Source of the DNA: an uncultured Eubacteriales bacterium
GTDB taxonomy: Bacteria > Bacillota > Clostridia > Oscillospirales > Acutalibacteraceae
Length of the DNA stretch: 64,000 nucleotides
NCBI GenBank assembly: GCA_948823415.1
Contig: CAQKRU010000001.1
Span: 30,274 to 94,273, forward strand
Direction of reading: 5' to 3'
Below the pieces are notes generated by a model, which saw only the letters and a program-made list of their open reading frames with translations, was not told the origin of the DNA and did no database searches. This document shows, in pieces, positions 9,385-18,397 of this stretch. Each line of letters opens with the position of its first letter. The stretch's first letter is position 1. The position numbers and the translations under genes are program-made.

Positions 9385-10835
9385 AAATTATCGTTCTCCT
9401 TTATAAGGCTTCCTACCGCCAATTTTGAGGCTTCTGCCTTAGCAAAATAGCCAGAATACCCCATGCAAAGCCAGAACGTTAGCACGTTGATGGTGTTTAC
9501 GAAGAATATTTCTGACAAGAAAAACGCCGAAACCGCCACCGCCACGACGACGGTGAAGCTGAGCAGGACCATGTAATAATTTTCGCCCGCCGGGGCCAAA
9601 AACAGGTGCGTGAAGATGAAAATCAAGTACTTCACGAAAAACACGATCAAGAAGAATGCCCCCACAACGCCCGTGGACGCGAAGATATCCAAATAAGCAT
9701 TGTGAACTGCATAGGCCCGCTGCGCGATGAAGCCATTTGGAAAGAGCTCCTTGGCGTAAGTTCGCATGTTTCTGGGTGAGGTTCCAAATACAGGTGCGCT
9801 CAAAAACAGCTCCCATGCGCTCTCCCAAATCTTGAACCTGCAATTTGACACGTCCGAGCTGTTCACCACGTCCTCGCGGTTCATGTCGATGTGCTTCCTT
9901 AGCCGTGCGTCTGAAACGCTCGCCTGCTCAAACGGAGAGCTCACAAACTGCGGCAAGTAAGAAAGCCCTTTTCGTGCAATGTTAACGCTCAAAAACACCG
10001 CCAAACCGCATATTAACGAAATCGCAGCTAAAACAAACTGCTTTACAATCAGGTTTAATCGCACATTCTTGACTTCGAAATTCTTCAGCAACACGAAATA
10101 CACTCCAAAAATCACCGTGACGGCAGCCGCAACCTCCGACGTTCTGGAGCCGGACAAGGTTATGTAGCAAAAATTGACCGCTATGCTCAGCCAATAAAAC
10201 GCCTTGAGCGCCGACCTTTCGCTGTTTTTTATATTAAAAATCGAAAAGATTATTACGACGATCGCCACGGACGCCGCAAAATTAGGGTCCTCAAAAATCC
10301 CAAACAGGCGCCCTTCTATGAACCCGAACCTTGCGAACAAGTCCGGCGAGACGTCCACATAATCGCCGATCTGGAACAAAAACATCGCCAGCGAAGCCGT
10401 GCACGCCACGAACCACACCAAAATCAGGATGTTGCTTACGTATTTTATCTCACTTTTTACCTCCGCCCGCGACAGTTCGGCGTCTACCGGGTACAGGAGG
10501 AAAAATGAAATCGCAAGCCACACCAAATTGCGGACGTTCCCGAGCACTCCGAACCTTGCATTTATCAAGCTGGAAACCGCACACGCGGCGAGAAAAAGCA
10601 CCAGCCAGACTACATTTTTCTGTTTTAGAAAAATTCGCCGCGTAAAAAAATCAAAGCAGACTATGCTCGCACCGAACACTGCCACCGCCGAGAATACTAG
10701 CGTGTTTACCGCCTGAGTCTCCGCGAGCGCGATCGGCAGTAGCACCCGCGTCAATACGGCCGCGATAAAGGCCGTCATATATGCTTTTCGCAAAAATTGG
10801 TAGACATCTTTGCTGGCATATTTTCTCAAAATCAT
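9381..10835 (-). CDS. O-antigen ligase/polymerase family membrane protein (Wzy-like)
   Basis: The protein of about 484 residues has roughly 11-12 membrane helices with a long external loop around residues 290-375, which contains the RxFGTSPRN-like segment typical of Wzy/WaaL proteins. It probably polymerises or ligates the flipped repeat unit outside the membrane. I chose the ATG at 10835; an in-frame TTG at 10883 overlaps the previous stop as TTGA and is a real alternative. It lies between two glycosyltransferases in the operon. Confidence 0.8.
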   Translation of the reverse strand: MILRKYASKDVYQFLRKAYMTAFIAAVLTRVLLPIALAETQAVNTLVFSAVAVFGASIVCFDFFTRRIFLKQKNVVWLVLFLAACAVSSLINARFGVLGNVRNLVWLAISFFLLYPVDAELSRAEVKSEIKYVSNILILVWFVACTASLAMFLFQIGDYVDVSPDLFARFGFIEGRLFGIFEDPNFAASVAIVVIIFSIFNIKNSERSALKAFYWLSIAVNFCYITLSGSRTSEVAAAVTVIFGVYFVLLKNFEVKNVRLNLIVKQFVLAAISLICGLAVFLSVNIARKGLSYLPQFVSSPFEQASVSDARLRKHIDMNREDVVNSSDVSNCRFKIWESAWELFLSAPVFGTSPRNMRTYAKELFPNGFIAQRAYAVHNAYLDIFASTGVVGAFFLIVFFVKYLIFIFTHLFLAPAGENYYMVLLSFTVVVAVAVSAFFLSEIFFVNTINVLTFWLCMGYSGYFAKAEASKLAVGSLIKENDNL

Positions 10836-10879
10836 CGTAAAACCAAATCCTCTTTTTAATCTAAATTTTCTCCGGGTAA

Positions 10880-11863
10880 TCAATCGTTGAGCCTCGCCCT
10901 ACTGGCCTTTTGCCACCTTAGCAATTTTTTATAAAGCCCCGGACAAATCCACAGCACTAACATTGCCGCTTTGCGCTTTAGCGAAAAGCACGAGTTCATC
11001 AGCATTTTGGGCGTGTTTGCCCGCAACTTTTTTAGCGCCTCTTCGTAGCTCTGCGGGTCCTCCAAATTCTCGCTCAAAATCATCTTGTCAAAAACATACG
11101 TATACGCCCACAGCAATCGGAATTCTGCCTGTTTTGTTAAGTCCGCAAAATCTTTTTTTACAAGCTCCAAATTCTGCTCATACGCCGCTACAACGTCGAA
11201 GTCCTGCCGCTTAAACGCCGACGTAGTGATGCTTTCGCCCCTGTGCATGTAGTAGTACTTTGGAGAAGAGTCGAAAACGACCGTTGTAGCGCTCGCCAAG
11301 ACCTTTGGGATCGTAAACGCATCCTCAGAGAGCCTCCCCTTCGGGAACGTCACCTCGGCGAACAAATGCTTCTTATACAGCTTATTCACCGCATTCACCG
11401 AGAATTTGACGCCCTCCAAAGCGGCTCCAAGCGCCTCCTTATTGTTCAAAATCAGAAATTCGTCTTGCCCCGAATATTGCGGCACTTTGCGATCCACATA
11501 ACAATCATACAGTCCGCAGACCGCCACCTCCGCGTTTTGCTCGGTTATATTTTTGTACAAAACCTCATACATGTCCGGCGCAGCGTAGTCGTCCCCGTCC
11601 ACAAAACCTATATATTCACTCGCGGCGGCCTTTATTCCTACATTTCTCGCCTCGCTCAGGCCCTCATTTGGCTTGTGAATCACCTTTATGCGCGCGTCCT
11701 GTTTTGCATAAACATCGCAAATCGCGCCACAATCGTCCGGCGAACCGTCCTCCACCAAAATTATTTCTATGTCCGACAAAGTCTGATCCACAAGCGAATC
11801 TACGCATTTTCTTATGTATTTCTCGACCTTATAAATCGGCACTATCACGCTGATTTTAGCCAT
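10880..11863 (-). CDS. Family 2 glycosyltransferase
   Basis: The 327-residue product starts MAKISVIVPIYKVEKYIRKC and has the GT-A signatures VEDGSPDD and GFVDGDD. The ATG at 11863 lies seven bases after the stop of tarJ. The longer frame upstream of it overlaps tarJ and encodes an Arg/Ser-rich stretch, so it is rejected. The C-terminal part ends in a hydrophobic helix and basic residues, suggesting peripheral membrane contact. Similar EpsJ/CpsJ-type enzymes build capsular polymers; the sugar is unknown. Confidence 0.87.
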   Translation of the reverse strand: MAKISVIVPIYKVEKYIRKCVDSLVDQTLSDIEIILVEDGSPDDCGAICDVYAKQDARIKVIHKPNEGLSEARNVGIKAAASEYIGFVDGDDYAAPDMYEVLYKNITEQNAEVAVCGLYDCYVDRKVPQYSGQDEFLILNNKEALGAALEGVKFSVNAVNKLYKKHLFAEVTFPKGRLSEDAFTIPKVLASATTVVFDSSPKYYYMHRGESITTSAFKRQDFDVVAAYEQNLELVKKDFADLTKQAEFRLLWAYTYVFDKMILSENLEDPQSYEEALKKLRANTPKMLMNSCFSLKRKAAMLVLWICPGLYKKLLRWQKASRARLND

Positions 11864-11870
11864 TTCCCAC

Positions 11871-12884
11871 CTACAACTTCCACTCAAAAACGGTCTTGAA
11901 CATCGTTCCGGCATCCTCTGCAAAGGCCCTGTGAATGTCCGCGATGCTGGCGACCGGCTTCGTTTCGCAGATAATCGCAGAGATCCGCTTTTGAAAATCC
12001 GGATTCTCCAAGAGCTTAACCGCATTCTCAAAGTCAAGCCGGCCCGACCGGCTGCAGCCGATCAGCGTCAAACCCTTCTCCAGCACGTCCCTAGTGTTAA
12101 TCGGAACCTTATCCTCACTAACCCCCAGCAGAATCGCCGTTCCCTGCGGGTTAATGTGGCGAATTATTTCGTTTATCGCATAAAAGCTGCCCGTCGACCC
12201 CACGCACTCAAAAGCATGATCTATACGCAAGTCCACCGGCAAAGTGCCAGTCAGATAGGTCTCGTCCGCGAAAGAAAAGTACGACAGCTTCGTCCTATTT
12301 TTGCCAATAACAATAATTTTTGAACTCTTAAAAGTGTTCTTCAAGATGCAAGAAACCGCATAAGCAAGGCTTCCGTCGCCCCAAACTGCAATCGCATCCC
12401 GATACTGATGGGCGTTATGGTCAAAGCGACTCACCGCATGCACGCCAACGCTAATAAATTCACAAATTGCTGCTATCGTCAGCGGAATCTTCTCGAACGG
12501 AACCAGCCTGTCGCCCGGCATAGCTACAAACTCCTGCATGAATCCGTCGTAGCCGCTAGACAAAAACTTGGCGCCTTTAGCATAATTCTCATACTCACCG
12601 GTCCGGACATTCCCCGGCACGTTGGGAATCATCACAACATTCTGGCCAACGCTGAATTTCTGAGACTTATCATAAACGACTTCCCCGCAGCACTCGTGGA
12701 TTAGCGCCATCGGCAACTTTTTTTGCAAAACATTCGCATCCCGCTGCCCCAAGTAATACCGCTGATCGGCGTGGCAAATCGCCATATACCGGGGCTTCAC
12801 GACGACTTCCCCCGCGATGTCTATGTCGGAGTACTTCACCGAGAAAACCCGCGGGCACACCAGCTGGTACGCGCAACTAATCAA
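11871..12884 (-). CDS. tarJ: Ribulose-5-phosphate reductase (ribitol-5-phosphate dehydrogenase), TarJ
   Basis: The 337-residue medium-chain dehydrogenase resembles staphylococcal TarJ: YQLVCPRVF at the start, PRYMAICHADQRYYLGQRD, LPMALIHECCG and a GDGSLAYAVS nucleotide-binding loop. TarJ reduces ribulose-5-phosphate to ribitol-5-phosphate with NADPH; the zinc ligands Cys, His and Glu are visible in AICHAD and LIHE. The TTG at 12884 is the likely start: GGAGG lies just upstream and the length matches TarJ. It overlaps the end of tarI by eight bases. Confidence 0.9.
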   Translation of the reverse strand: MISCAYQLVCPRVFSVKYSDIDIAGEVVVKPRYMAICHADQRYYLGQRDANVLQKKLPMALIHECCGEVVYDKSQKFSVGQNVVMIPNVPGNVRTGEYENYAKGAKFLSSGYDGFMQEFVAMPGDRLVPFEKIPLTIAAICEFISVGVHAVSRFDHNAHQYRDAIAVWGDGSLAYAVSCILKNTFKSSKIIVIGKNRTKLSYFSFADETYLTGTLPVDLRIDHAFECVGSTGSFYAINEIIRHINPQGTAILLGVSEDKVPINTRDVLEKGLTLIGCSRSGRLDFENAVKLLENPDFQKRISAIICETKPVASIADIHRAFAEDAGTMFKTVFEWKL

Positions 12885-13590
12885 CCCGGACTCCTCCCTC
12901 CAGCGCCATCGCGATCTTGTAATCCGCAACAGTCGTGATTTTTAGGTTCGATACCTCGCCTTTCACCAAATGCACCGGGTAATCTCGCACAACGCAAATT
13001 TTGCATGCGTCCGTCAAGACCGCCTTTTCCGCATCGGTCAAATCATTGTACATGTCAAAAAGCAGATTAACCCTAAAGCTCTGCGGGGTCTGCCCCTGAT
13101 ACATAAACTTCCGATTCGGGATGCTTGTGATTGTACTGCCGTTTTCCGATGTCACAATAGTGTCCGTTGCAGCAATGACGGTATCGCACGCACCATATTT
13201 TATCGCGGCATCGATATTTTCCTCAATAATCAGATTCGTCACAAACGGCCTCACAGAGTCATGCGTGACCACAATATTGTCCTCGTCGTCGCCATATCGC
13301 TCTTTTATGCTGTTTATAATGTTAAAAATCGTGCTGTTTCGGTCATTACCGCCAGGTACGCACACCAACTTCCCCGCATCTAGGCCATATTTCTCTATCA
13401 AATCTTGCATATGCAGCATCCAGTCTGGGTGCACGCCTATATAAATTTTGTCTAGCCGCGGGCACATCAGAAATTTCTCCACCGTGTGGATTATAATCGG
13501 CTTGCTGCCGAGCATTAAGAATTGTTTTGGCATGTCGGCTATGTTCATCCGCGAGCCGACCCCGCCCGCCAATATCGCTCCAAAAATCAT
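12877..13590 (-). CDS. tarI: Ribitol-5-phosphate cytidylyltransferase, TarI
   Basis: The 237-residue product fits TarI, which makes CDP-ribitol from CTP and ribitol-5-phosphate. Visible family parts are AILAGGVGSRM at the start, MPKQFL, VVTHDSVRPFVT, MYQGQTPQSF and LVKGEVSNLKITT. It is distinct from ispD at 46.5 kb, which has its own substrate pattern. The ATG at 13590 overlaps the licD stop as ATGA. With TarJ it gives the cell activated ribitol phosphate for a surface polymer. Confidence 0.93.
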   Translation of the reverse strand: MIFGAILAGGVGSRMNIADMPKQFLMLGSKPIIIHTVEKFLMCPRLDKIYIGVHPDWMLHMQDLIEKYGLDAGKLVCVPGGNDRNSTIFNIINSIKERYGDDEDNIVVTHDSVRPFVTNLIIEENIDAAIKYGACDTVIAATDTIVTSENGSTITSIPNRKFMYQGQTPQSFRVNLLFDMYNDLTDAEKAVLTDACKICVVRDYPVHLVKGEVSNLKITTVADYKIAMALEGGVRVD

Positions 13591-14477
13591 TTTCGTTCTC
13601 CTTTGCAGTAATACTCGCCTTTGTACCTTGCATAGCCGTTCGATAGGTCGCAAAAAACCGCGTCGTGATGCGGTACCTGCTTCTCCTCGGGCGGCAATCT
13701 CATGTAGTCGCCAAACGCCATCCGCAAATATTCGTCATACCCCGTCGGAATGGGCATTTTCTCGCCTTCAAAGTCAACATCCAACGCCTCGCTAAACGCC
13801 GATTTGGGGTACTTGTTCCTCATGTAGCGCGGCCCCGAGCACAGCTCGGTAACGTTGTCGCAGTCGCTGACCTTGTGCTTGGACATCTGCCGTTCGGCAA
13901 ACCGCCAAATTTTGTACCGCAACTTTCGCGACGGAACGAGACCTAAGAGCACTTTGCCACAAAAATTAACTATCCTGCCGTGATTCACCGGCACCATCTG
14001 CGCGCAAAATATAGAATAAATAAGCGCCCAAAACACCTGAATTCCTCTTGCAGCCCTAGAGTTCGGGCATCCATCCAGCGGCAAAATGTCCAAAGCCACG
14101 CCATGGTTAATGTCCAGGTCGGCCTGATGCGTCTTGACGAATGTCGTGTTGTTGTCATTTATCGTGGCGAAGAGGTTCCTATAATGATGCGCCTCATCCG
14201 CGCGGCAGTAGGAATATTTGCTCGTATCCGCCCTTTGACCCCACAGCTCACCTAGTTTCTCGTAATCGCCACGCGGCATAAACACGTCTACATCGTCGTC
14301 CCACGGCACAAAACCCTTATTTCTCACTGCCCCAATGCAGCATCCTCCGCAAAGAAAAAACTTGAGGCCATTTTGTTTGCAAAAATCCCTAAAATAAACC
14401 GCCATCTCAAGGCTCTTCAGTTGCAGTTGCCGCAGCTCCTCCGGCGAAATCTCGAATTTTCCGTACCCGTTCTCCAT
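13587..14477 (-). CDS. LicD-family phosphotransferase
   Basis: The product of about 296 residues has the LicD nucleotidyltransferase-like core: LCGGCCIGAVRNKGFVPWDD with the metal-binding DDDVDVFMPR following. LicD proteins transfer a phospho-alcohol (phosphocholine in pneumococcus) from a CDP donor; eukaryotic fukutin and FKRP in the same superfamily transfer ribitol phosphate. Because tarI and tarJ directly follow, ribitol phosphate is the likely cargo here (inference). The start is uncertain: ATG 14477 is chosen; upstream ATG 14594 would overlap the preceding gene by about 95 bases. Confidence 0.82.
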   Translation of the reverse strand: MENGYGKFEISPEELRQLQLKSLEMAVYFRDFCKQNGLKFFLCGGCCIGAVRNKGFVPWDDDVDVFMPRGDYEKLGELWGQRADTSKYSYCRADEAHHYRNLFATINDNNTTFVKTHQADLDINHGVALDILPLDGCPNSRAARGIQVFWALIYSIFCAQMVPVNHGRIVNFCGKVLLGLVPSRKLRYKIWRFAERQMSKHKVSDCDNVTELCSGPRYMRNKYPKSAFSEALDVDFEGEKMPIPTGYDEYLRMAFGDYMRLPPEEKQVPHHDAVFCDLSNGYARYKGEYYCKGERK

Positions 14478-14499
14478 CTTCGTAAAATTTATTTCTCCT

Positions 14500-15540
14500 T
14501 CAATTTGCAAAAGTGGCGTTGCGCCTGAACTTTGCGTTCCAAAATTTAAATATTCCGCAGAAAAATCCCGCGCCATAGGCAATATGTAAGACAAAATGCA
14601 CCCAAACTAGCCGAAGTTTATCGCAAAACTCGCTCACATACTTGCTTTTAAGCGAAAAATAAAAAGATAAGCTCAAGTAAACAAGCATCACAGCGGTAAA
14701 AATCAGCCGCACCACTCCGCTAAATAACGATAGTACCGAGAATATTGCAACAAACAGAAAAAACAAAACCGGCACCAAATGCGATACCCTCGCGAATTTT
14801 CCGTGCTTTTTTATGACCGCCACCTTCCACAGCCCATACTCAAAATACTGCTTAAACAGCGCCTCATAGCGGCTCCGCGGGTAATATACGCTCTTTATCT
14901 TCGGCGTCACATACACCTTGCCGCCACTTTCCAAAATCCTCAAATTCAAGTCGTCATCCTCATTGCGCGGCAAAGCCTCGTCGTAAAGCCCCAACTTTAG
15001 CAGAGTTTCTCTTTTAAAAGCTCCCAAATACACCGTGTCAGCGTAACCTTCGTAATTTTCATCATGAAACTTACCGCCGCCAAGCGCAAATGGACTATGA
15101 TACGCCGCCGCAATTACCTTTTGAAGCCGAGTTTTACCCCTTGCAATCATCGGACCGCCCACATTTGCGGCATTTGTTTTTTCTAAGTGCCTCACGCATT
15201 CCGATACATAGTCGTTGGCGTACTCCGAATGCGCGTCCATCCGCACCACATACTTGCCCACCGCATTTTTGATGCCTATATTCAGCGCGTGCTGCACCGT
15301 CTTTCTTGGGTTTTCGCATAACCGTATAAAATCATACTTGGCTGCAAAATCTTTTATTATCGCAACGGTTCGGTCTTCGGAAGCTCCGTCGACCAAGATC
15401 AGCTCCATATCTTTTTTCGGAAAATCCTGATTCAACACCGATTCCACGCATTTTGCGATATATTTTTCCTCGTTGCGCACCGGAATCACCACCGAAACCA
15501 GCCGCTCACCCGCATCATTTGTTCTTTTCTGAGTCTCCAT
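14500..15540 (-). CDS. Family 2 glycosyltransferase, ExoA-like, with C-terminal membrane helices
   Basis: The 346-residue product has a GT-A domain (VSVVIPVRNEEKYIAKC near residue 15, VDGASEDRT near 49, RMDAHSEYANDY near 99, PRNEDDDLNLR near 190) followed by two to three membrane helices after residue 255. This layout is that of ExoA-type succinoglycan glycosyltransferases, which act at the inner membrane face. It is the first gene of the operon, behind a strong promoter at 15604-15632. The ATG start follows a purine-rich GGGGCGAAAG. Confidence 0.87.
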   Translation of the reverse strand: METQKRTNDAGERLVSVVIPVRNEEKYIAKCVESVLNQDFPKKDMELILVDGASEDRTVAIIKDFAAKYDFIRLCENPRKTVQHALNIGIKNAVGKYVVRMDAHSEYANDYVSECVRHLEKTNAANVGGPMIARGKTRLQKVIAAAYHSPFALGGGKFHDENYEGYADTVYLGAFKRETLLKLGLYDEALPRNEDDDLNLRILESGGKVYVTPKIKSVYYPRSRYEALFKQYFEYGLWKVAVIKKHGKFARVSHLVPVLFFLFVAIFSVLSLFSGVVRLIFTAVMLVYLSLSFYFSLKSKYVSEFCDKLRLVWVHFVLHIAYGAGFFCGIFKFWNAKFRRNATFAN

Positions 15541-15603
15541 CGTTCTTTCGCCCCGCTAACCTGCAACTTCCCGCCCGCGCCGCCCATTTTTCGCGCTCAT
15601 CAT

Positions 15604-15632
15604 ATTATATCAAATTTTCGCGCCGTTGTAAA
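15604..15632 (-). promoter_or_regulatory. Promoter of the surface-polysaccharide operon
   Basis: On the minus strand TTTACA (15627-15632), 17 bases, TATAAT (15604-15609), with TGA before the -10 (extended -10). It is close to SigA consensus and lies about 64 bases upstream of the first glycosyltransferase. No other convincing promoter lies between it and the flippase gene. Confidence 0.75.
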
Positions 15633-15693
15633 AACATCGTTCGCCCGCATAACTGCGCGGCCGAGCGCGAATAACTATTGTGAGGTGATTTTT

Positions 15694-15882
15694 ATGGATA
15701 GCCATTTTGGCGAGAACATCGACTCCAATGCCTATTTTCAGGCGCTGCCCGCCTACGTTAAGGAGAGCATCAAGCAGAGCGGAGTCCACTTTGCGTCCGA
15801 AGAAGAGCTTCGCGACTGCGCCGAAAAGCTGATGAAAAATAATCAAGCAAATACTAAACCTCAATTGGGCGCCAATCTTTGA
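15694..15882 (+). CDS. Small conserved-looking protein of unknown function
   Basis: A 62-residue protein starts MDSHFGENIDSNAYFQALP at an ATG with GAGGTG six bases upstream. It is hydrophilic, without signal peptide, and carries the segment VKESIKQSGVHFASEEELR. The good ribosome site, coding-like composition and a terminator after it support a real gene. I have an impression that short proteins of this style occur in other Clostridia, but cannot verify that. It converges with hpf. Function is unknown. Confidence 0.65.
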   Translation: MDSHFGENIDSNAYFQALPAYVKESIKQSGVHFASEEELRDCAEKLMKNNQANTKPQLGANL

Positions 15883-15897
15883 TTTTGAAATTGCAAA

Positions 15898-15945
15898 GCC
15901 TATAGATTTCATGCGAACTAGCACGATTTCTATAGGCCAAATTTT
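15898..15945. terminator. Bidirectional terminator between the small gene and hpf
   Basis: GCCTATAGA (15898-15906) pairs perfectly with TCTATAGGC (15929-15937) around a 22-base loop, followed by a short T-run. It lies between the convergent genes ending at 15882 and 15953. Confidence 0.65.
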
Positions 15946-15952
15946 TGCAAAA

Positions 15953-16504
15953 TTATTTATTTTCTGAGTCCGGAACCAACAAGCCGTAATCCCCGTTCTC
16001 TCGGCGATATACCAGATTTATCTCGCCCGTTTCGGTACTTCTAAACATGTAAAATTTGTGGCCGATCATGTTCATCTGCAAAATCGCTTCGTCCACCGCC
16101 AGCGCCACTGCCGGGACCTTCTTCACCCGAACAACATTGTAACTGTCCTCTTCAAGGTCCGCCCCAAGCACACCAGACTCGTGTTCCTGCAAATATTTCT
16201 CCAGCGAATCCTGCTTGAGCCTCTTTGCAAGCTTGGTTTTGTGCTTTCTAAACTGCCGCGACAGCGCCTCCATGACCTTGTCGAGCGCCTCGTTCATCTC
16301 CAAAGTCGTCGCCTCCGCGCGATAAACCATCCCGTCGTGCCGGATGGTCACCTCAACCGTCTGCCGATTTTTCTCTACAGTAACGGTGACCGTCGCCGTC
16401 GGCTCGCCATCGAACAATTTGTCGAACTTCGCGATCTTTTTTTCGGCCAGCTCCTTAAAATTATCCTTTAAATTTACTTTTCTCCCCGTGATAACTGTCT
16501 TCAC
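15953..16504 (-). CDS. hpf: Ribosome hibernation promoting factor, long form
   Basis: The 183-residue protein is a long-form HPF: an N-terminal domain of about 100 residues (KTVITGRKVNLKDNFK, IRHDGMVYRAEA) and a C-terminal dimerisation domain (VRVKKVPAVALAVDEAI, GHKFYMFRS). It joins two ribosomes into inactive 100S particles in stationary phase. The GTG start at 16504 has GGAGG nine bases upstream. It is a single gene, convergent with the small protein. Confidence 0.95.
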   Translation of the reverse strand: MKTVITGRKVNLKDNFKELAEKKIAKFDKLFDGEPTATVTVTVEKNRQTVEVTIRHDGMVYRAEATTLEMNEALDKVMEALSRQFRKHKTKLAKRLKQDSLEKYLQEHESGVLGADLEEDSYNVVRVKKVPAVALAVDEAILQMNMIGHKFYMFRSTETGEINLVYRRENGDYGLLVPDSENK

Positions 16505-16586
16505 GCTTTGCAGCCTCCTTCAAAAATACGATTTCGCTAATATGATACCACACACAGCGCCGAAATAAAACCGTCTGGCGGCATTT

Positions 16587-17756
16587 TTACATAATTTTAT
16601 TTTCTATTTTTCCGTTGCAAATAACCAACGTCGGCTTTTTCATCACGTCAAACGGTGAACCGTCAAAAGCCATGAGGTCTGCGTCTTTCCCCTCGCTGAT
16701 AGATCCTACTCTGTCGGCAATCTTGCAAATCCGAGCAGGGTTTGTCGTTATGGCCTTGAGCGCCTCGTACTCGTCCATGCCCTCGCGCACCGCCACGGCG
16801 GCACACAGCGGCAAATATTGTATCGGCGTTTCTGGGTGATCCGTTACAATCCCTATAACTACGCCATTTTTAGCTAGAACTCCCGGCGTCTTTGTAGATA
16901 AATTCGCAAGTTCCGGTTTAGATCTATCCGTCAATATCGGCCCGCTTAAGACATTCACGCGCTCCGCCTTCAGCCTGTCCGCAATAAGATGTCCCTCCGT
17001 CGCGTGTACGATAGTAAAATCGATATCAAATTCCTTAGCAATTCTGATGGCAGTAAAGATATCATCAGCCCGGTGCGCATGGATATGCGCGGGGATCTCC
17101 CTTTTCAACAGCGGAATCAAAGCCTCACACTTCGCGTCATACTCCGGCAAATCGTATTCTGACGGGCTTTCCTCTGCCTTCTCCTTGTCGCAAAGATACC
17201 TCTTGGCCTTGTTCAGCTGCTCCCGAATGATCGCGGCCGTCGCCATCCTCGTCATCGGGGTTTGATTTTTGTCGTTGTAAATCATCTTTGGGTTCTCGCC
17301 AAGCGCAAACTTTACCGCCACCGGGGCCTTCATGAGCATCTCATCCACGCAGATGCCCGATGTTTTCATAGCCAAAAGCTGCCCGCCAATAGGATTCGCG
17401 CTCCCCGGGCCAGTTATCACCGTCGTCACGCCCGCCAAAAGCGCCTCCCGAAAGCTTTTGTCCATCGGATTCACCGCATCAATAGCCTTCAACTGCGGTG
17501 TGGCCGGGTCCGTATATTCGTTGCCGTCCTCGCCCTCAAGCCCCAAGCCATTTTCGAACAATCCCATATGAGTGTGCGCGTCTACAAAGCCCGGATACAA
17601 GCTCTGTCCGTTCAGATTGATCTCCTCTTCGCCCGTCAGACCGCCCAGCTCATCCATTTTGCCAACTTTAGCAATCTTGCCAGCCTTCACAAAAACGAAC
17701 CCGCTCGCGATCACACCGGTGTCCATCGTATATATCTTCGCGTTGGTCAGTAACAT
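16587..17756 (-). CDS. Amidohydrolase-family metal-dependent hydrolase
   Basis: The 389-residue product has the amidohydrolase layout: an N-terminal beta domain (MLLTNAKIYTMDTG), the metal-binding VDAHTHMG near residue 58, a second pair of His in HIHAHRADD, a later His in TIVHATEGH, and the catalytic Asp in VTDHPETP. Related proteins are annotated as imidazolonepropionase-like; the substrate is not predictable. The ATG at 17756 has AAGGGG six bases away, better than the start at 17789. It is the last gene of the yab cluster, 94 bases after the S1 gene. Confidence 0.85.
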   Translation of the reverse strand: MLLTNAKIYTMDTGVIASGFVFVKAGKIAKVGKMDELGGLTGEEEINLNGQSLYPGFVDAHTHMGLFENGLGLEGEDGNEYTDPATPQLKAIDAVNPMDKSFREALLAGVTTVITGPGSANPIGGQLLAMKTSGICVDEMLMKAPVAVKFALGENPKMIYNDKNQTPMTRMATAAIIREQLNKAKRYLCDKEKAEESPSEYDLPEYDAKCEALIPLLKREIPAHIHAHRADDIFTAIRIAKEFDIDFTIVHATEGHLIADRLKAERVNVLSGPILTDRSKPELANLSTKTPGVLAKNGVVIGIVTDHPETPIQYLPLCAAVAVREGMDEYEALKAITTNPARICKIADRVGSISEGKDADLMAFDGSPFDVMKKPTLVICNGKIENKIM

Positions 17757-17850
17757 AAAATGCCCCTTTTTCGCCGTAATTCTAGCCATTCAAGCAAAAA
17801 GAGCCGACTTCGTGCCCATCGTTTCGACCCTTTTGCCACCTAAGCCCATA

Positions 17851-18342
17851 TTAATGTTGAGTGCCTCTTCTCGAAAAGCCTCCTCGCTTCGATTCTGTCG
17901 CGCGTTTCAAGTCCGAAATTTTCTCCTCGCTCTTGTGCTTAAAAGATTGCAACATCTCCTCAAAGTCCACCGCAGCGCCCTTTTTGGTCTCCTGCAAAGA
18001 AGTTCTACCGCGTCTCTCCGCCCTATTGTTGGTACTAGCCCTGCCAAAATTACGCCCTTGTCCGCGGCCCTGGCCCTGATGTTGACCATCTCTAGAGCCC
18101 GTTTTTGCCGGCATCAGCTGCTTTATCGACAGCCGAATCTCGTTTTTCTCCGAAATACTGATAACCTTGGCCTTAACAGCTTGGCCAACCTTCAAATAGT
18201 CGTTGATGTCTCGAACAAAATCGCTCGAAACCTCCGAAATATGGATCATCCCAGTCTTTCCATCCGGAAAATCAACAAACGCTCCAAAGTTCGTTATCCC
18301 CGCCACTTTGCCTTCCAACACCATTCCAACCTCTATTTGCAT
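17851..18342 (-). CDS. yabR: S1-domain RNA-binding protein, YabR-like
   Basis: The 163-residue protein has one S1 domain at residues 1-75 (VGMVLEGKVAGITNFGAFVD, TGMIHISEVS) and then a Gly/Arg/Gln-rich, probably disordered tail. YabR-type proteins follow divIC in Bacillus and Clostridia, as here; the role is RNA binding, probably on the ribosome or mRNA. The Gln/Gly repeats (GQHQGQGRGQGR) in the tail are notable. Gene position and domain fit well; exact function is not known. Confidence 0.88.
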   Translation of the reverse strand: MQIEVGMVLEGKVAGITNFGAFVDFPDGKTGMIHISEVSSDFVRDINDYLKVGQAVKAKVISISEKNEIRLSIKQLMPAKTGSRDGQHQGQGRGQGRNFGRASTNNRAERRGRTSLQETKKGAAVDFEEMLQSFKHKSEEKISDLKRATESKRGGFSRRGTQH

Positions 18343-18397
18343 AAAATAAAAAAGCTCCCCTTTTCAAGTTTAATCCCAAAATCAAAGCATTTCAAAG

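Noticed and set aside
12940..12960. GGTTCGATxC-like tRNA T-arm motif
   Set aside because: It lies within the tarI coding region and no acceptor or anticodon arms fit around it.
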